Source of the DNA: Isoetes taiwanensis
Lineage: Eukaryota; Streptophyta; Lycopodiopsida; Isoetales; Isoetaceae
Assembly (NCBI GenBank): GCA_021234155.1
Contig: JAJEKV010000102.1
Location: 1,606,456 to 1,670,455, forward strand
Length of the DNA stretch: 64,000 nt
Reading direction: 5' to 3'
The notes beneath the pieces were generated by a model. The model did not search any database. It had not been told where the DNA came from and saw nothing but the letters and a program-made list of their open reading frames with translations. This document shows positions 11,761-24,006 of this stretch, piece by piece (the first letter of the stretch is position 1; every line of letters starts with the position of its first letter). Both the position numbers and the translations under genes were made by a program.

Positions 11761-12300
11761 CATGCACAAGCAGTGGAGCAGGTGGAGCATGTGATTTAAT
11801 TCGATAGAACGCGTGATTTAATTCGATACAACACGCAAAACCTTACCAACCCTTGACATATGAACAAGTTTGTCTTCTATAGGTCAATTCGGATGGCCGT
11901 AAATCTATTCCAGGATGTGGTTAACCCAACCCGGACCGGGTTGGGTTAACCATTGCTGCTCAGTTTCAAGCTCAAAAAACAAGGGTTTCTTCAAGCTCAA
12001 AAAACAAGGGATTAAACTGTTCAAAGAGCAGATTACAAGCTCTATTCCAAGATCAGAATGTCAGAACACAGTTTCGCGCTCAGTTCATCGCGTGGTTATC
12101 CCGCCAAAAAATAGTGGTTAGCTCTGACAAAAACAGTGGTTACCTCGGACACACACACAGTGGTTAACCCGAACATGTGTCCCGGTTTACGGCATCCCAG
12201 AGTAGATTTACGGCAGCATGGCTATCGTCAGCTCGTGTCGAGATGTTTGTCCTGAAATGTTTGGTTAAGTATTGTTAGGAGCGCAACCCTTGTTTTCTCG
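11761..12300 (+). pseudogene. Nuclear fragment of mitochondrial small-subunit rRNA (rrn18), interrupted
   Basis: 11761-11880 reads like conserved small-subunit rRNA around E. coli 930-1000: GGTGGAGCATGTG, TTTAATTCGAT, CCTTACCAACCCTTGACATA, with a short internal duplication of TTTAATTCGAT. 12214-12300 continues with GCATGGCTATCGTCAGCTCG and GAGCGCAACCC (about E. coli 1045-1115). TATGAACAAG and ATGTTTGGTTAAG favour a mitochondrial rather than plastid origin. About 330 bp of unrelated DNA containing a palindrome separates the halves. This is a dead organelle-to-nucleus transfer, not a working rRNA gene. Confidence 0.75.
11919..11951. repeat. 33-bp near-perfect palindrome
   Basis: GGTTAACCCAACCCGG is followed by a single A and then its exact complement, giving 16-bp arms. 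It sits in the segment that separates the two rRNA pieces and could form a cruciform or RNA hairpin. GTGGTTA words repeat nearby (12081-12170). Confidence 0.8.
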
Positions 12301-13210
12301 CAGTAATAGTATCTCAGACTGCATGGTCATGAAGCCACGAAGACTGTTGTGAGTGATTTGCTCTGCCAGTAAGAAGATTTCCTTCTTCCTTCAAGTATGG
12401 ATCATAATCTTATGTGCCAGAGTAAGTTAAGGCCTAGGTAATGATAGGTAATGATAATGACGTAGTTTTTGCCAGATGGGTGAAGGAAATGGCCTTTTCA
12501 ATGCATCACAAAGGGGCTGGGACAGAATTGGAGGAATAAAATTGCAGGACGTACAAAGATTGATCTTGACCAAACAAAGCGATATGGTGGTGTTAGGGAA
12601 CAAATAAGTTGAAGCTGAAGCTGCTTTTATTTCTGTTGCTATTGGCATTAGAATGGTGTCTATTTTTTCTTTCATCATTAGGGTAGGGTGCCCACTATCA
12701 GCGCAGTGCCCAGCTACTGCGTGGCTCAATTCCGCACTCTTGCCCACTGATCCTGCAGCCCTATCCCCCTGTATTGAGCATACCTTGCCCTTCAACTGTG
12801 TGTAACTTTCTCCACCAATGTTGGATTGACACGTGGATTGGTGCATATGAAAGCCCTCTTCAAGAGCTTTCTTTTCATATGTGTTGGCACTGCAGTCTCC
12901 ATTACAGTGCCATGGCTCTTTGATACAGATCTGCGTATGTCTAATAGCATGCTAAAATTTGAAGGACCGAAAGCAAGCCCTGCACATCTGACATTCCTTC
13001 ACACACACGAATAGAAGGAAAGAACAAGCTGCTGTCTCACAAGGGGTTGCTCGTATAAATGGGAAAAAACTGATCTGGGTAAAAATATGAGCAGAGGTGA
13101 GCGTAGTTGAATCGGGATGTAAGGAACTTCCAGCGAAGCTAGTTTGAAGAATCTGGCCCTCCTCTATTGTAGAAACCCCCACCCCGTAGATTGAAGCAGA
13201 TCCCCTCCCC
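12301..13210. other. Non-coding stretch, nothing recognised
   Basis: No conserved gene was found. The plus-strand frame at 12826-13014 begins with a hydrophobic segment (KALFKSFLFICVGTAVSI) but has no recognisable family or supporting context. 12301-12420 may be a further decayed part of the mitochondrial rRNA fragment. Confidence 0.4.
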
Positions 13211-13320
13211 GGAACCTATCCGCCCCCCTCTATGCCGATTCAAGATGCAGAAAACTACCAAAAATCTTGTAAAGTTTGTCTTATTTGGGCGATGCAAGAG
13301 AGGGGTGCCGGATAGGTTCG
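13211..13320. repeat. Foldback sequence with about 21-bp arms
   Basis: GGAACCTATCCGCCCCCCTC (13211-13230) is nearly complementary to AGAGGGGTGCCGGATAGGTT (13299-13318), with a loop of about 68 bp. A third, related GGGGGCCGGATAC word follows at about 13345. It may be a small foldback transposon remnant or a hairpin RNA source. Confidence 0.45.
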
Positions 13321-14047
13321 AGGGGGGATTAGTTCAATGGAGGGGGCCGGATACTCAGAATCGCCCAGTCGACACTATAGTAGAGGGGGCCGATTCTTCA
13401 ACCGTCCCAAAAAGAAGACATTGGCGAAGCGTGAAGAAATTCGAGAGTAATGCACTCACGGAATCGCCTATGGCGATTAGAGTTTCCTTGTGGTTGAAGA
13501 TAGGTTGTTGGTTGCTGTGACCGAACTCCTTCATTATGAAACTGTCTATGAATTCATATCAATAGGACTATGTCATGAATTATAGCTATGTAAACATTAA
13601 ACATTAATTATAGCTATGAAAACATTAAACGTTAAGTTGTAATGAAATAAAACGTGGATAGGCTAGAAATCCAAGAAATTGGGGGGGAGGAGACCTGCTA
13701 TAAAAATGAAATAAAAACTAGCGAAACGCAGCTTGGGGCAACAGGAGGGTAGGACTTCCAAGCTTGAGCAATCAAGGAATAAATGTTATCAAATGAAGGT
13801 CGTGATTATTATACACGTGTCCTCGTAGGTTTATAATCTCAAATTATTACAATTACAATTGTTGATTCATATATTGCATTATGGTCCTAACATTTTTTTT
13901 TTTTTTTTTTTTTGAAGGATCGGATTAACTAATATTAATTCGTAGAAATACAAGAAGAGCGGTATTAGGGTACTCCTCTTTTACACCGGCAAGGACCCAC
14001 CTAATAAGTGTACCTATCTACAACTCATGCCACAAATCTCCCAGTGT

Positions 14048-17000
14048 CTACAATGTGGAGGGTTCTTTCCCAGATCCCGCTTTGACCTTGACTTCTTTTT
14101 CCAGGGGATGCCGATCTGATAGATATAGCTTGTACCTCATTTGCGGGACCAAAGCCCGAGGTCGATGATTCTGCATTCCCCGAACACCTTCATGCGCCGC
14201 CGCCTCGGATGAGCCACAACAACCAGGCTTTACACGGATGAAAGGCCGACTCAAGCCGGGACCACCTACTAGGGTACACCCCAAAAGGACCTCCCCGATC
14301 AAGCGAGTGAGGTATGAAAGAGGCGCTGAACCCACTGCCATGCCGGCTGGATATCTGAACAGAGAAACATGCAGTGTTCCAAGGTCTCCACACAGCCACC
14401 ACACATGGGACATAAGTCGCTGATCCGAGGGTTGATCCTGTGAACCCATGTGTTCACCCTCGAGAACGGTGCACACCGCCACAAAGAATACCGAATCTTG
14501 GGGGCGAGATTGGGTTCCACACCCACCTCCGTGATAACGCCCCCACTCATCCCTGTGCACCAAGACTCCATCCATCCGAGGGAGGCAACTCATCTTGAAC
14601 CACCGTAAGCTCATAAACAGACCTCACAAACTTTGAGGGATCCACTTTCGGGTGGCACTTCCACACACGCCCCGATGCCCGCGGGAGGGTGCGGTGGGTA
14701 GAGCATTAGCCACCCGTACTGTGATAGTACGATCCCATTCCCGGGGTCAAATCTATAACGAAACAGCTGCCGGGTGCTAGTTGCCCATCCATATACCAAT
14801 CCGGCCACCGCAAAAACCCCACACCGCGCCCATCTCTAGGCTTGGACTCGGGATCAACGGAGGCCGCCAGAACCACAGGTGCGTGTGGTCCAAGGGGGAT
14901 CCACCACGGCGACGCCTCCAACTGAACGCAGCTGATGGCATCAAGTGCAAACAATGGACGGACCTGCCCCGTGCCTGTAGAGCCCCTTCAAAACGGCGAG
15001 GCATGAGCATACGGCCTGATATCCACAAACAACGCCCAAGGGAGCCGCGCGGGCACAGACGGCTTGTGGAAAACTATGGAATGAGACAACGACTGGTGAA
15101 GCAAGACCATGCCCGGGGAGTCGGTTGCGTTCTCAAGAATAGCAAAACAAACTTAGGCGGGGAGGACCTTGCCATGCGGACGGATCAAAAAGCCGAGTCC
15201 ACCCGCGGCCTTAGGGCCCGGACGCACTTCCACCAGGGCCACCTTCACTACACGCCCCTCCTCATTGCCTCCCCACACAAAGGATTCACGAACCATAGCG
15301 AGAGATTTCCGGCACCTTACTTTCCGGGTGCGGGGATGATAGAGCCATATAAATATGAGTCGAGCAAAGGGCCGGACTTAAGCCCTTTGTGACCACGCCT
15401 GACCATGGGCCGGCTTCCCCCTTTCCACCAATTGAGATGCCGGCGAAATCAACGAGAATGTCTTCCCACACCGTTGAAATTTTGAGATATCAATGCCAAG
15501 CGGAATGCCCAAAAGCCTGGAGTGCGGGTGCCCGCGGGCTGCGTTCACCATGGGAATTGGGACACCACCGCCGGCATGGGCTCAGCTGCCGGCCACAGTC
15601 ACCGAGCACTTCGACCAATTCATAAGGCAGCCAGAAGCAAGGGAAAATGTGTCCAGCAGCTCCTTCGTATTCAAATAGTTTAGCCTCATGCACTGCAGAA
15701 GAGGAATGAATCAGTCCCGTCTTGACTCCCAATCTGCTGCGATCCATCTGCCATCCTCAGTCCCTCCACCACACCAGCCTCCACTGCAAAAGTCAACAAC
15801 TGCGAGAGGGCCTCCGCTACAATGGTGAAGAGGAAGGGCGCCAGAGGGCATCCCTGACGAACTCCACGCCCCACCCCAAAGATCGGAGAGGACTCACCGT
15901 GACACAGGAGGGTCGCTCTGGCGGACACTAGGAGCTTCATAACCACTGCCGTAAAGGCCTCCCCACATCCAAAGGCCAACATCATCTTTTTCAAGAACGT
16001 CCACCGCACACTATCATAGGCCTTTGCGAAATCCAGCTTCAAATACACAATCTGCTGACCAGTTTTACGTGCCCAGTGAATGCCCTCAAATGCCGCTGCT
16101 ACATTGCTGAGAATCTGCCTGCCCGGAATGAAGCCAGACTGCATGGTACTAATCGTTTCTTTCAAGACAACTTGCAGTCTAAGCGAGAGTGCCTTCGCAA
16201 TAATTTTGTAAACTAGCAAATGAAAGGGTGATGGGGCAAATCCGGAAATGACAGTGGCTCCTTGACCTTGGGTATCAGCGAAATGCAGCCCGTATTGAGC
16301 CTATAGTCCAACGCTGATGCCCGGCAAATCTTGATAGGTCTGCTCCACCGAGTCCCCCACCCAATCCCAATATTCTTGGAAGAACTCGATCGGAATGCCA
16401 TCCAGACCCGGACACTTGTGAGGGGCCAAGTCACGGCACGCCTCCTCAAGCTCCTGTTTTGTGAAGGGGCTGCGGCAAGAATCGCCTCCTTTCTGCGGAC
16501 ACCTTACATGCCACTTCTTACCGAGAACAATCTCCTCCATCACGCCTCTGTGTAGGGTATGTCTTCTCTGGAAGAACCGAGAAAAGTGATGAAAAGTTGC
16601 ACGCTGAATGTCCACTGGCCCGAATGCAAGATACGACCATCACCCAATGACAAGTGGCGACATAGAAGCGCATACTTCTTCTCGGCCAGCTACCCTGAAC
16701 ATTCGAGAATTAGTGTCCCCCTCCCTCAACCGTGATCCTCGCTTTCACCCTCGCTGCCGCTGATTCATTTGCAGCAATGCAAATAGAAAAATCTCATTCT
16801 CCAAGACCCCCATCGATGGCGAGACCTCAGCCTCTTCCAACTCAAGGATACAATGCTTCTAACACCTCCCTCTCTTGGCGAGCTCAAGGACGCCCCAGGA
16901 CTTAGCAAATGCCTTTAACTCGAGCTAAGGCCCGCACCATTCCCCGCCATCCCAAAACTATCCCGAAAGGTGCTAAAACCAAATCTGTTGGCATCCCCAA

Positions 17001-17792
17001 GAGAAATCGCATCCTTCGATAAAAGGTATTTAACTTGAACCGATATCGCTTTCGGCCTGGCAGGCCTCGCTCCCTGGGAGATTAACTGAGGGAAATGATC
17101 AGAGACTGCGGCGGACAAAATGTTCGTCCGCCTAAGCTGAGGCGCCTGTCCGGCTGCTAGGGTATTAACATAGCACCTGTCATGCCGAGCATACGTCCGA
17201 CCGGCCCCCGTCCACTGATTACACCATGTGAATGAAGAGTCGCCGCCACTTCCGCCAGATCACGGGGAGTCCAAAGAATAGTACCCACTGCTGCCGCTCA
17301 AAACCCTGCACGACTTCCGCTCCTCTGCCACACCTATCATGAACGGACTCAACCATGTTGAAGTCGCCCAACAGCAGCCAAGCCACATCCGCACCCAGGG
17401 ATGCCACCTTATGTCTTAACGACGCCCACAACGCCCCTCTCTGCCGCGCGCTGTTGTGGGCATAAACATTCACAATCCCCCACTCCCGTGGCCCCTCATG
17501 CCACTTGATGATGACCCACCTACCCCAACGGTCAGCCAGGGAGAAAGTCACTTGCACGTGCATCTTCCACGCGATAACAGTCCCACCCTTAGAGGCCCCG
17601 GAAATGGCGACTGCAGCAGCATATTGTGGCCCAAACATATCCAACAATGCCCGAGTCCCCACAGCCCAGACACTTATGCTCCTGAAGACACAAGATATCT
17701 GGATCCAACTTACGAACAGCCATCGCTACTCTCGTCCTCTTAGGTGGGTGGCGGCACCCCTCGAGCGTTCGACTCACAATCGTTTTGTCCAT
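14048..17792 (-). pseudogene. L1 ORF2: endonuclease, reverse transcriptase, zf-RVT (frameshifted)
   Basis: Reading from 17792 down: an endonuclease start (DPDILCLQEHKC) and a LLLGDFNMVES active-site strand in the 17662-17219 frame; the RT core at 16219-15686 with QSGFIPGRQI, LKLDFAKAYDSV and GVRQGCPLAPFLF; then the C-terminal zf-RVT domain at 14571-14299 (VHRINPRISDLCPMCGG..H..FLC). The FADD-type catalytic box is not intact in one frame. The RT frame is preceded by a related frame at 16615-16301 (KCPGLDGIPIEFFQEYW). Several frames must be joined, so this copy encodes no full ORF2 protein. Confidence 0.85.
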
Positions 17793-18548
17793 AGCGCAAC
17801 TAAGAAGAAGGGTTCTTCATGCTTCTTCTTCCACCGTCTTCTTCGGTGGCGGGCTCGATCGGGATTTGTATGGAACCGGGCGGGTTATCCGTGAGAGCAA
17901 TCCGCATCAAATCGCCTCGTCCATACGAGCGTGCAGGCCACCTTATCGGGATCCATTCCCTCAGGAGGCTTGGGTGGATGGAGCATCGGTCGGCACGACG
18001 CATCGGCCTCTCCTTCACCAATCCGCATCTAACCGTCGTGATTTGGCTGCTTTCCCGCTCGAAAGCTGGCGGATGTGAAGCAACCGGGCCACCATCCGAG
18101 GAGATCTTCGATCCACGTTCCACCACCGGTAGCCCGCCGGCTCGATTATCCAGAGATAGACTGAGGTGGTTTGTCCGTGGGACCGGGACCGACTGGGTTA
18201 AACTGAAGGAACCTCCTCCCCTACCCGATTTTGAGGCGAATCTGGTCCGGACCGGAACCTCCCTCCTTGCTTCCGTGGCGCCCGATCGCAACATGCGAAA
18301 TCGGGGCGAGCTGCGAACGAGTAGGCGGGAAACATCTGTGGATCTACGCCCCATTCAACGCGTCGAGAGGAAACCGAAAATACCAATCTCCGCTCTTAGC
18401 GGATCATCGAAGGAGGCAAAGTGGACTATCCGCGGGTAAAGCCACACAGATCTTCGGCTCTCTAACTATGGAGTGCGCAATATGGCCACCGAGCCCATTA
18501 GCCATCGCAATCATGAACTTCGCAACAACATGTCGCGGGGGAGATCCA

Positions 18549-20063
18549 TTACACGAAACCAACATGGGATCTTCGGTATGACAATGACCGAGCACTCACC
18601 CCGGGGGTGTAATGCTGGTAAATCAGATAATTCCCCCACATGAGGTCAACCCCTCTCGCTACTACCCTCTCCACTGCCGGAGGCGCATCAAACATAAGAA
18701 GGAAAAAATTGTTCCCCAGGAACTTCAAGGACTGAAACGGTGAGATCCCCAGCCGCTTAAAGTGAGCTTGCAGCCACCCGCCCACTCTCACGGTGTCCAA
18801 AGCCTCCCGGTAAAGATAGTACACCAGCACGGCGCACGAGACTAGGTTGGAAATAGACTTGAGATGCTGCTGATGATCTAACTCGACTATGGCCGTCGGA
18901 GGGCCAATCGAGTCCACCTGCAACTCCCTCCTATTGTGCTGATTCAAGAAGGCCAAAGCCTCCTCCATCCGATAAGAATCGGCAGGGGCCACGGTATGCC
19001 GAATCCATTCCGAGAACCGCGGCCGCGATAGCCGACTCACCCATCGTCGTTAAAATTCGCCATGCAGAGGACCCGCTGCCTTGGTTCCGTTCCCTCACCC
19101 ACACCTCCTCAAACTTGGGCCGTCTACCATACGGCGGGCAGCTGGCGGATCTTGGGCATACCATTGCACCCGCTGCAGGGCAAACTACACATCGGTTCTA
19201 CCACATAAAGGGATCCTCCGCAAGAACGTAAAGCAGCGAGCTTGGACTAGCCAATCGGAGTTCGCGGTCTCTAGTCTTTGGCATGCTACCGGGACCTCAA
19301 ATTCTGCCTCCCCGCAGCCGGTATCCATCGCGCACGGACCTCCCCGCAGACTCCAACCTGCAGATCAAGTATCGAAGATGCTCCATGACCTGTGGGGGGA
19401 TGAGCTGCTACCTCCATCCCACCGACCTCCATAGGCCCTCTCCCTACCCTAGCCGCAACCCCAAACCGGGCGGGCGGTAGCTCCCCTCCTTGCCTCCGAT
19501 CTCTGTGAAACCTTGCCCAGCCCCTGACTGCTGCACATACTCCAGAAGGGGACTTAAGGCTGTCTGCCCTATCCCCTCGCTCCTCAGAACCCTGCACATG
19601 CCGGATTGATGGGCACCAGGTTGAAGTGGCCCGCTGCCACCCTCCACACCTGCCTCAAGTGCCAACATGACCACATCCGGTCCTGAAGCAGCCGAATCTA
19701 TGGGCATCACAGACCCCAGCCCCGCTGGCTGGCCCTGAGGCCCTAGAACATCCGAGCTCCTCACAACACCATCCCTCTCACCTGCCGAAGCAGCTACTGA
19801 CTCCAGCAATCCCGCAGATGGGCTCCGTAGCCCTGCAACTGCCAAATCAAGCCCTACAGCCTGCTCCTCTGCCATCAGAAGATCCGGCGAAATTGGGTAA
19901 GCTTAAGGTCAAGAACCAACCCCAGCGGACCGAAGTGCAGCCGCTGCTCGCCAACCCGAATCCGCCCGAGATAGTCGCTTTGATCCCCGGGATCACTCTT
20001 CCCCGCCGGCTCCTCGCCATGCCTCGAGGCTCGAGTCGGTAGTTCAAACCAGCCGCTTGCCAA
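18549..20063 (-). pseudogene. L1 ORF1 (DUF4283-type RNA-binding), frameshifted
   Basis: Upstream of ORF2 on the same strand, the 19040-18549 frame contains SPFQSLKFLGNNFFLLMFDA followed by a ..RGVDLMWGNYLIYQHYTPG strand, the pattern of DUF4283 domains in plant L1 ORF1. The 5' part (20063-19444) is Gly/Ala/Pro-rich and split among frames. A chaperone and RNA-binding role is known for the family and inferred here. Confidence 0.6.
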
Positions 20064-20172
20064 CGCCAGCCTTAGGTCCTAACATTTTAACTTGCAAAGC
20101 CGCTATCTTGCATTTAGTGGTACATTTATAGTGGCAAATGGTATTTATTATGCCAGTTTATAGTTTCTATCT

Positions 20173-20330
20173 GTTGCTAGCAAAACGCGTGCCCTCACTA
20201 TTAGGACACACAAGTTGCTAGAAGTAGGTGCTAGCTTTGTTGCTAGCAAAACATGTTACATTGTACTAATCTCAACACAGGTTGCTAAGCAAGAATTGCT
20301 AGCTTGCATAAACTGCTAGCTTGCACTACC
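20173..20330. repeat. Cluster of TTGCTAGCAA-type palindromes
   Basis: TTGCTAGCAA occurs at 20173-20182 and 20240-20249, with related TTGCTAGAA, GTGCTAGC, TTGCTAGCTTGCA and CTGCTAGCTTGCA words between 20210 and 20330. This dense recurrence of one 6-10-bp palindrome suggests a decayed short-period repeat. Confidence 0.5.
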
Positions 20331-21274
20331 TTAGTATGTTTCTTTTTTTCAAATAAACAGAGAACAATATTTGGCATTTGTCACATTTAAAGGGCCTTCA
20401 ATCTGGATATATCTATTTGTTTTGATTATATATACTACGATGTATATAAACATCATGCAGTAATTGTATTTTGCACTCTCAATTGAGTCTGATGAATCAG
20501 AGACTCACATATTGGACTTGCAATAGGCTTTAAAAAGGAAAGGCTTCTATAAATGTAAGAATTGAGCATATTTTTGGAAATTGAGAATGAGATATGTAGA
20601 GTAGAGTGGATTTTAAACAAGAATAGAATAGAGTTCTTATACATTGCTATTTCTGATGCTATATGATGTATGAAAATGGAGGAGGTGTGCATCAGATTCT
20701 ATGGACAGATTTATCAAAAAAGCCTATATTATGACATTCACAAGCACATTCTCATAAACGAGAAAATATATTGACATGGTCGGCCTAGAATGAGGTAACA
20801 CAAGTTTGCATTGCCAAAACAACCATTCATCGATTTTTTAATGCACTTGTTGCCAAAACATTCTCAAGCATCCATTTTGAAAGAAGTGTCATACCAAAGT
20901 CTCAATTACAAAGACGTCCTCTAAGTTATTTAACAGTATCTTCTTACATTGTTTTTTCTTCTAATTGGGAATTTTTCAATCATCATTCTCATTTGTTGCT
21001 TCTCCATTTTATGACCACCTTGAATTTAGGTTTTCTATGGAACACAATAGACATAAAGAGCATTGGAAATTTGGAAATCCTAGATAGGGATCATTAATCC
21101 CTGTTTGTGATAGAGATGATGTGTTAGATTTAGTGGCTCTTGCGATAACAATTGCTTTCCATGTTCAGTAAAAGAGTATTTCTATATGACCTCTAATGTT
21201 TTATGTTGCCAATGCAACAGAAATACAAAAGTAAAACATGACCATCCTTGCAAGCATCAACATGTGGTATCGTG

Positions 21275-21353
21275 AGTAGTTGTATGGACGTTAAAGGCCA
21301 AGTAAACATGCAAGCTAGGACAGTAGCGCGACAACGCCGGGCACACATTCACT
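21275..21353 (+). mobile_element. Helitron-like 3' terminus (degraded)
   Basis: The text GCGCGACAACGCCGGGCACACATTCACTA has the Helitron 3' plan of a short GC hairpin with an AAC loop followed by about 10 nt and CTA(G/T). It shares an upstream tract (GGACGTTAAAGGC) with the better-preserved end near 22143. No 5' end or coding capacity was found. Confidence 0.4.
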
Positions 21354-22065
21354 ATGTAATGCTTTGCTAACCTCCAATTATTTGTCTCTTTTATCAGATG
21401 AGAAACGATAGTGTGAATTGGCAAATTGGAGTTTTAGTAGCAAAAGAACTCACCTGTGTTGGAATATGTAATGGAGCAGATTTTAGGGTCTATAAATCGT
21501 TTCGTCCTGGTATCTGATACTATTCTATGAGCCTACCTTTGGGATAAATTGTCTCACGTGCTTGATAGTTGTGAGACATCGTGGGCAGTTCGAATCAATG
21601 ACTTCCATGTGCATTTCACTTTTACCTCGACTAAGATGTTATCTGTAGGAAAAGTAAAGATATAACGCGGGCATCCAAAAAAATACAACATTAGGCCCTT
21701 GGTGATGTGTGCCATGTGGAGATGCATATCTAGAGTTCCATCATGAACTAAAGTATGCCAATGAATCAGGACAAGATTTTGTGTTTTGCATTTTTGTACC
21801 TATTTTTTGTTGATGTACTTAACTATTTCTAAGTGTGACATTTTGAGCACAAGTTTTAGATTTATCTTTTCAATTTTTTGTATTTAGAGGCAAATTAATT
21901 GCCCCCCGCATTCCCTATAAAGCATTATTTTCTCAATTGAAATCAAAAAATGCAAAGTTAATACATTGATGATACTGTCATTAGACAATTTCAATAACAA
22001 AAATAATTATTAAAGCAACTAATATCCATTCTTGCAATTATCAAGATGTGCTTTTGACGGAAGTT

Positions 22066-22143
22066 GCACATATGGATGTTAAAGGCTGAGGAAATACAGA
22101 TGCCAGGACATTAGCCCGGCAACGCTGGGCACACATTTGCTAG
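22066..22143 (+). mobile_element. Helitron-like 3' terminus
   Basis: CCCGGCAACGCTGGG forms a near-perfect hairpin with an AAC loop and is followed 9 nt later by CTAG (22140-22143) and then T, the standard Helitron 3' end and insertion context. The preceding 60 bp are homologous to 21275-21340, so two family members lie 0.8 kb apart. Confidence 0.55.
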
Positions 22144-22226
22144 TAACACATTCAATTGTTTTATATAGTCTATGGTTTCAGGAATTGTTATTTTTATATC
22201 CATATCAAATCCCATTGATTCTAAGT

Positions 22227-22512
22227 GAGGTGCATCCTGGACTACCTCGATCATTAGATCCGTCGATCTTATGGCGCAGATCATGGGCCTCTCGTTTTGA
22301 TTATGGTCATTTTTTATTGGGGGCGCCTATGATTTTGAAATATGAAATACAGAATACTATGTATTCAATATGGGTGCGCCCGAGACTACTTCGGTCATTG
22401 GATGCGTCCATCTTATAGCCCAGATTGTATGCTGACCTATGGGCGACTCTCATTTTGTTTATGGTCACTTATGATTGGGGGGCGCTTATGATTTTGAAAT
22501 ATGAAATACAAG
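22227..22512 (+). repeat. Diverged tandem duplication of about 140 bp
   Basis: The blocks at about 22227-22355 and 22370-22512 share order and words: GGACTACCTCGATCATTAGAT against AGACTACTTCGGTCATTGGAT, then TATGATTTTGAAATATGAAA in both. The second copy has extra bases. It is non-coding. Confidence 0.55.
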
Positions 22513-22683
22513 TCCTAACAAGAATGATTTAACCATTATAGTTCATGAGCAAGACTTCCAACATTCTAGACTCCAATATAATAACAAAAGTGAATAGGCA
22601 AGAAATTTAAAAGCCCGCACAATACTATAGCTTGCAACTGCATAACAATTCACCAAGATGGAGAGAAGTTCTGGGTAAAGGAA

Positions 22684-24006
22684 CTTATCAAAGAAATGAA
22701 ATGAAATGAAATCATATTATTGTCTATGAGACCATCAAGTCTAAAAGACATATCTAAATAATCAACTTCTTCATCCTAATCGTTATCTATGGTGACAACA
22801 TTAAACTCACTCCCCTCTATTTCACGAATATTCAACAGAAACTTATAATTTTTTACATGATTTTCTCTAACCTTCATTGCTTCAATTAGATAGTTACTAA
22901 TATGCCTTGCTGGTAATCTGTAAAAGTCCCCTAATGTGATATCCTGGGATATGGAAAATCTCTGTCTCAAACTTTGATATGTTGGGAACTACAGTACTAA
23001 ATGCTCTTCATCCTCTATCTCATCCATCCCGCATACTTTCCATGTTTTTCTCTCTCCAGGCACATTCCTCCACCTTCCCACCTCCACTTCCAAATAGTGT
23101 GAACTCAATCGCACTCTACATATCATGTGTCTTTTATCATAGGACCCCTTCCCATTGAGATGTGGAGCCTCTACAAGTTCTGGGTTCATCTTCTGTATAT
23201 AATATTGCATTTTCACTCCTGGGTTTGCCCATAATTTCTTGCGCATATTTCCTGCGCTTATCCAATCATAAAAATCCCCTTTGTCGTCAATTGCATCTTC
23301 CAAGCTCATACCCCATTTTTTGGAACCATTTGATCATATCCGCATACCAACCCTTTATGCTGCTCTACACCATTGCCAATACTAGTACTCTAATTCTTTC
23401 CATTCCTTGAACCTTTTGGCAGATATTTTAGAGTTTGGTACATGGCTTCCCCTTCTATGCCTAGTAATCCTGTATTTGCAAGCATCATTGCATAAGAGTT
23501 CTGCATTTTAACACCTAATTACGTCAACAGGATTTTTTTTTTTTTTTTTTTTTGTATCTTTTCAACTCGCTTCCATATCTCTAGTGAGAGATGGGGCCCC
23601 CATACTTCACATCCATATAGTACTACACTCCTAACTAAGACTTTACATAACATTCTCTTCATTTTCCAATCTAAATCTTCTATGTAAAGCCTAAAGGGCC
23701 TTAATCTCAGCATCTATTCTCTGCTTAAGTCCCTAGTATTTGTATGTATCACATATTTTAATTTCTTTCCATTTATAGTAGAACTTAAACTCTGGATCCC
23801 TTCTACCAAATACTAGCATCTTAGTCTTGTTACTCTCATGTTCATGGCATCACAAAAAGAGGCAAGTGCATCAATACATTTTTGCATATCGGCAACATTT
23901 CTAGCAAACATTATGATATCATCAGCATATATTAAGAGTAGGAATACATACCCAGCTATGGTTGTGCCTTTCCCTCCATAATATTTAAGCCAACCTTCAA
24001 GTTGGT
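22684..24006 (-). mobile_element. LINE 3' half, split by the LTR retrotransposon at 24007
   Basis: Minus-strand frames encode the catalytic LIYADDIIMFARN box (24064-23813 frame), the VVLYGCEVWGP region typical of RTE/L1-type LINEs (23713-23519) and a C-terminal VEVGRW / DEIEDEEHLVL segment (23309-22989). The element ends in an ATTTC repeat tail (22684-22712 on the plus strand). Its missing upstream RT part lies at 55661-55868, beyond the LTR element, and the reading frame matches across the gap. Frames are broken. Confidence 0.8.
24002..24006. repeat. Target-site duplication TTGGT, left copy
   Basis: TTGGT immediately precedes the left LTR (TGTGACG) and recurs at 55656-55660 directly after the right LTR (GCGTCACA). 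A 5-bp duplication is normal for Ty3/gypsy integrases. Confidence 0.9.

Larger units (their letters stand above)
13894..20074 (-). mobile_element. Full-length L1-type LINE with target-site duplications
   Basis: The element reads on the minus strand from about 20074 down to a poly(A) tail seen as a T run at 13893-13913. GGTCCTAACAT flanks it on both sides (13883-13893 and 20075-20085; up to 14 bp if the adjoining T residues count). It contains an ORF1-like region with a DUF4283-type domain, then endonuclease, reverse transcriptase and a zf-RVT zinc knuckle in the standard plant L1 order. At about 6.2 kb with an intact 5' side it is a full-length insertion, now inactivated by frameshifts. Its GC-rich body stands out from the AT-rich flanks. 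Confidence 0.85.
20089..22683. other. Gene-free AT-rich stretch between two LINEs
   Basis: No gene is recognisable. It holds a cluster of TTGCTAGCAA palindromes (20173-20330), two Helitron-like 3' ends (about 21353 and 22143) and a diverged tandem duplication (22227-22512), each listed separately. Confidence 0.5.

Noticed and set aside
17819-18439. Plus-strand 206-codon frame
   Set aside because: Lies across the ORF1/ORF2 boundary of the minus-strand L1; Arg/Ser/Pro-rich with no motif, typical of an antisense frame in GC-rich DNA.
21580-21610. GGGCAGTTCGAATC as a tRNA T-arm
   Set aside because: No acceptor, D or anticodon arms can be matched around it.
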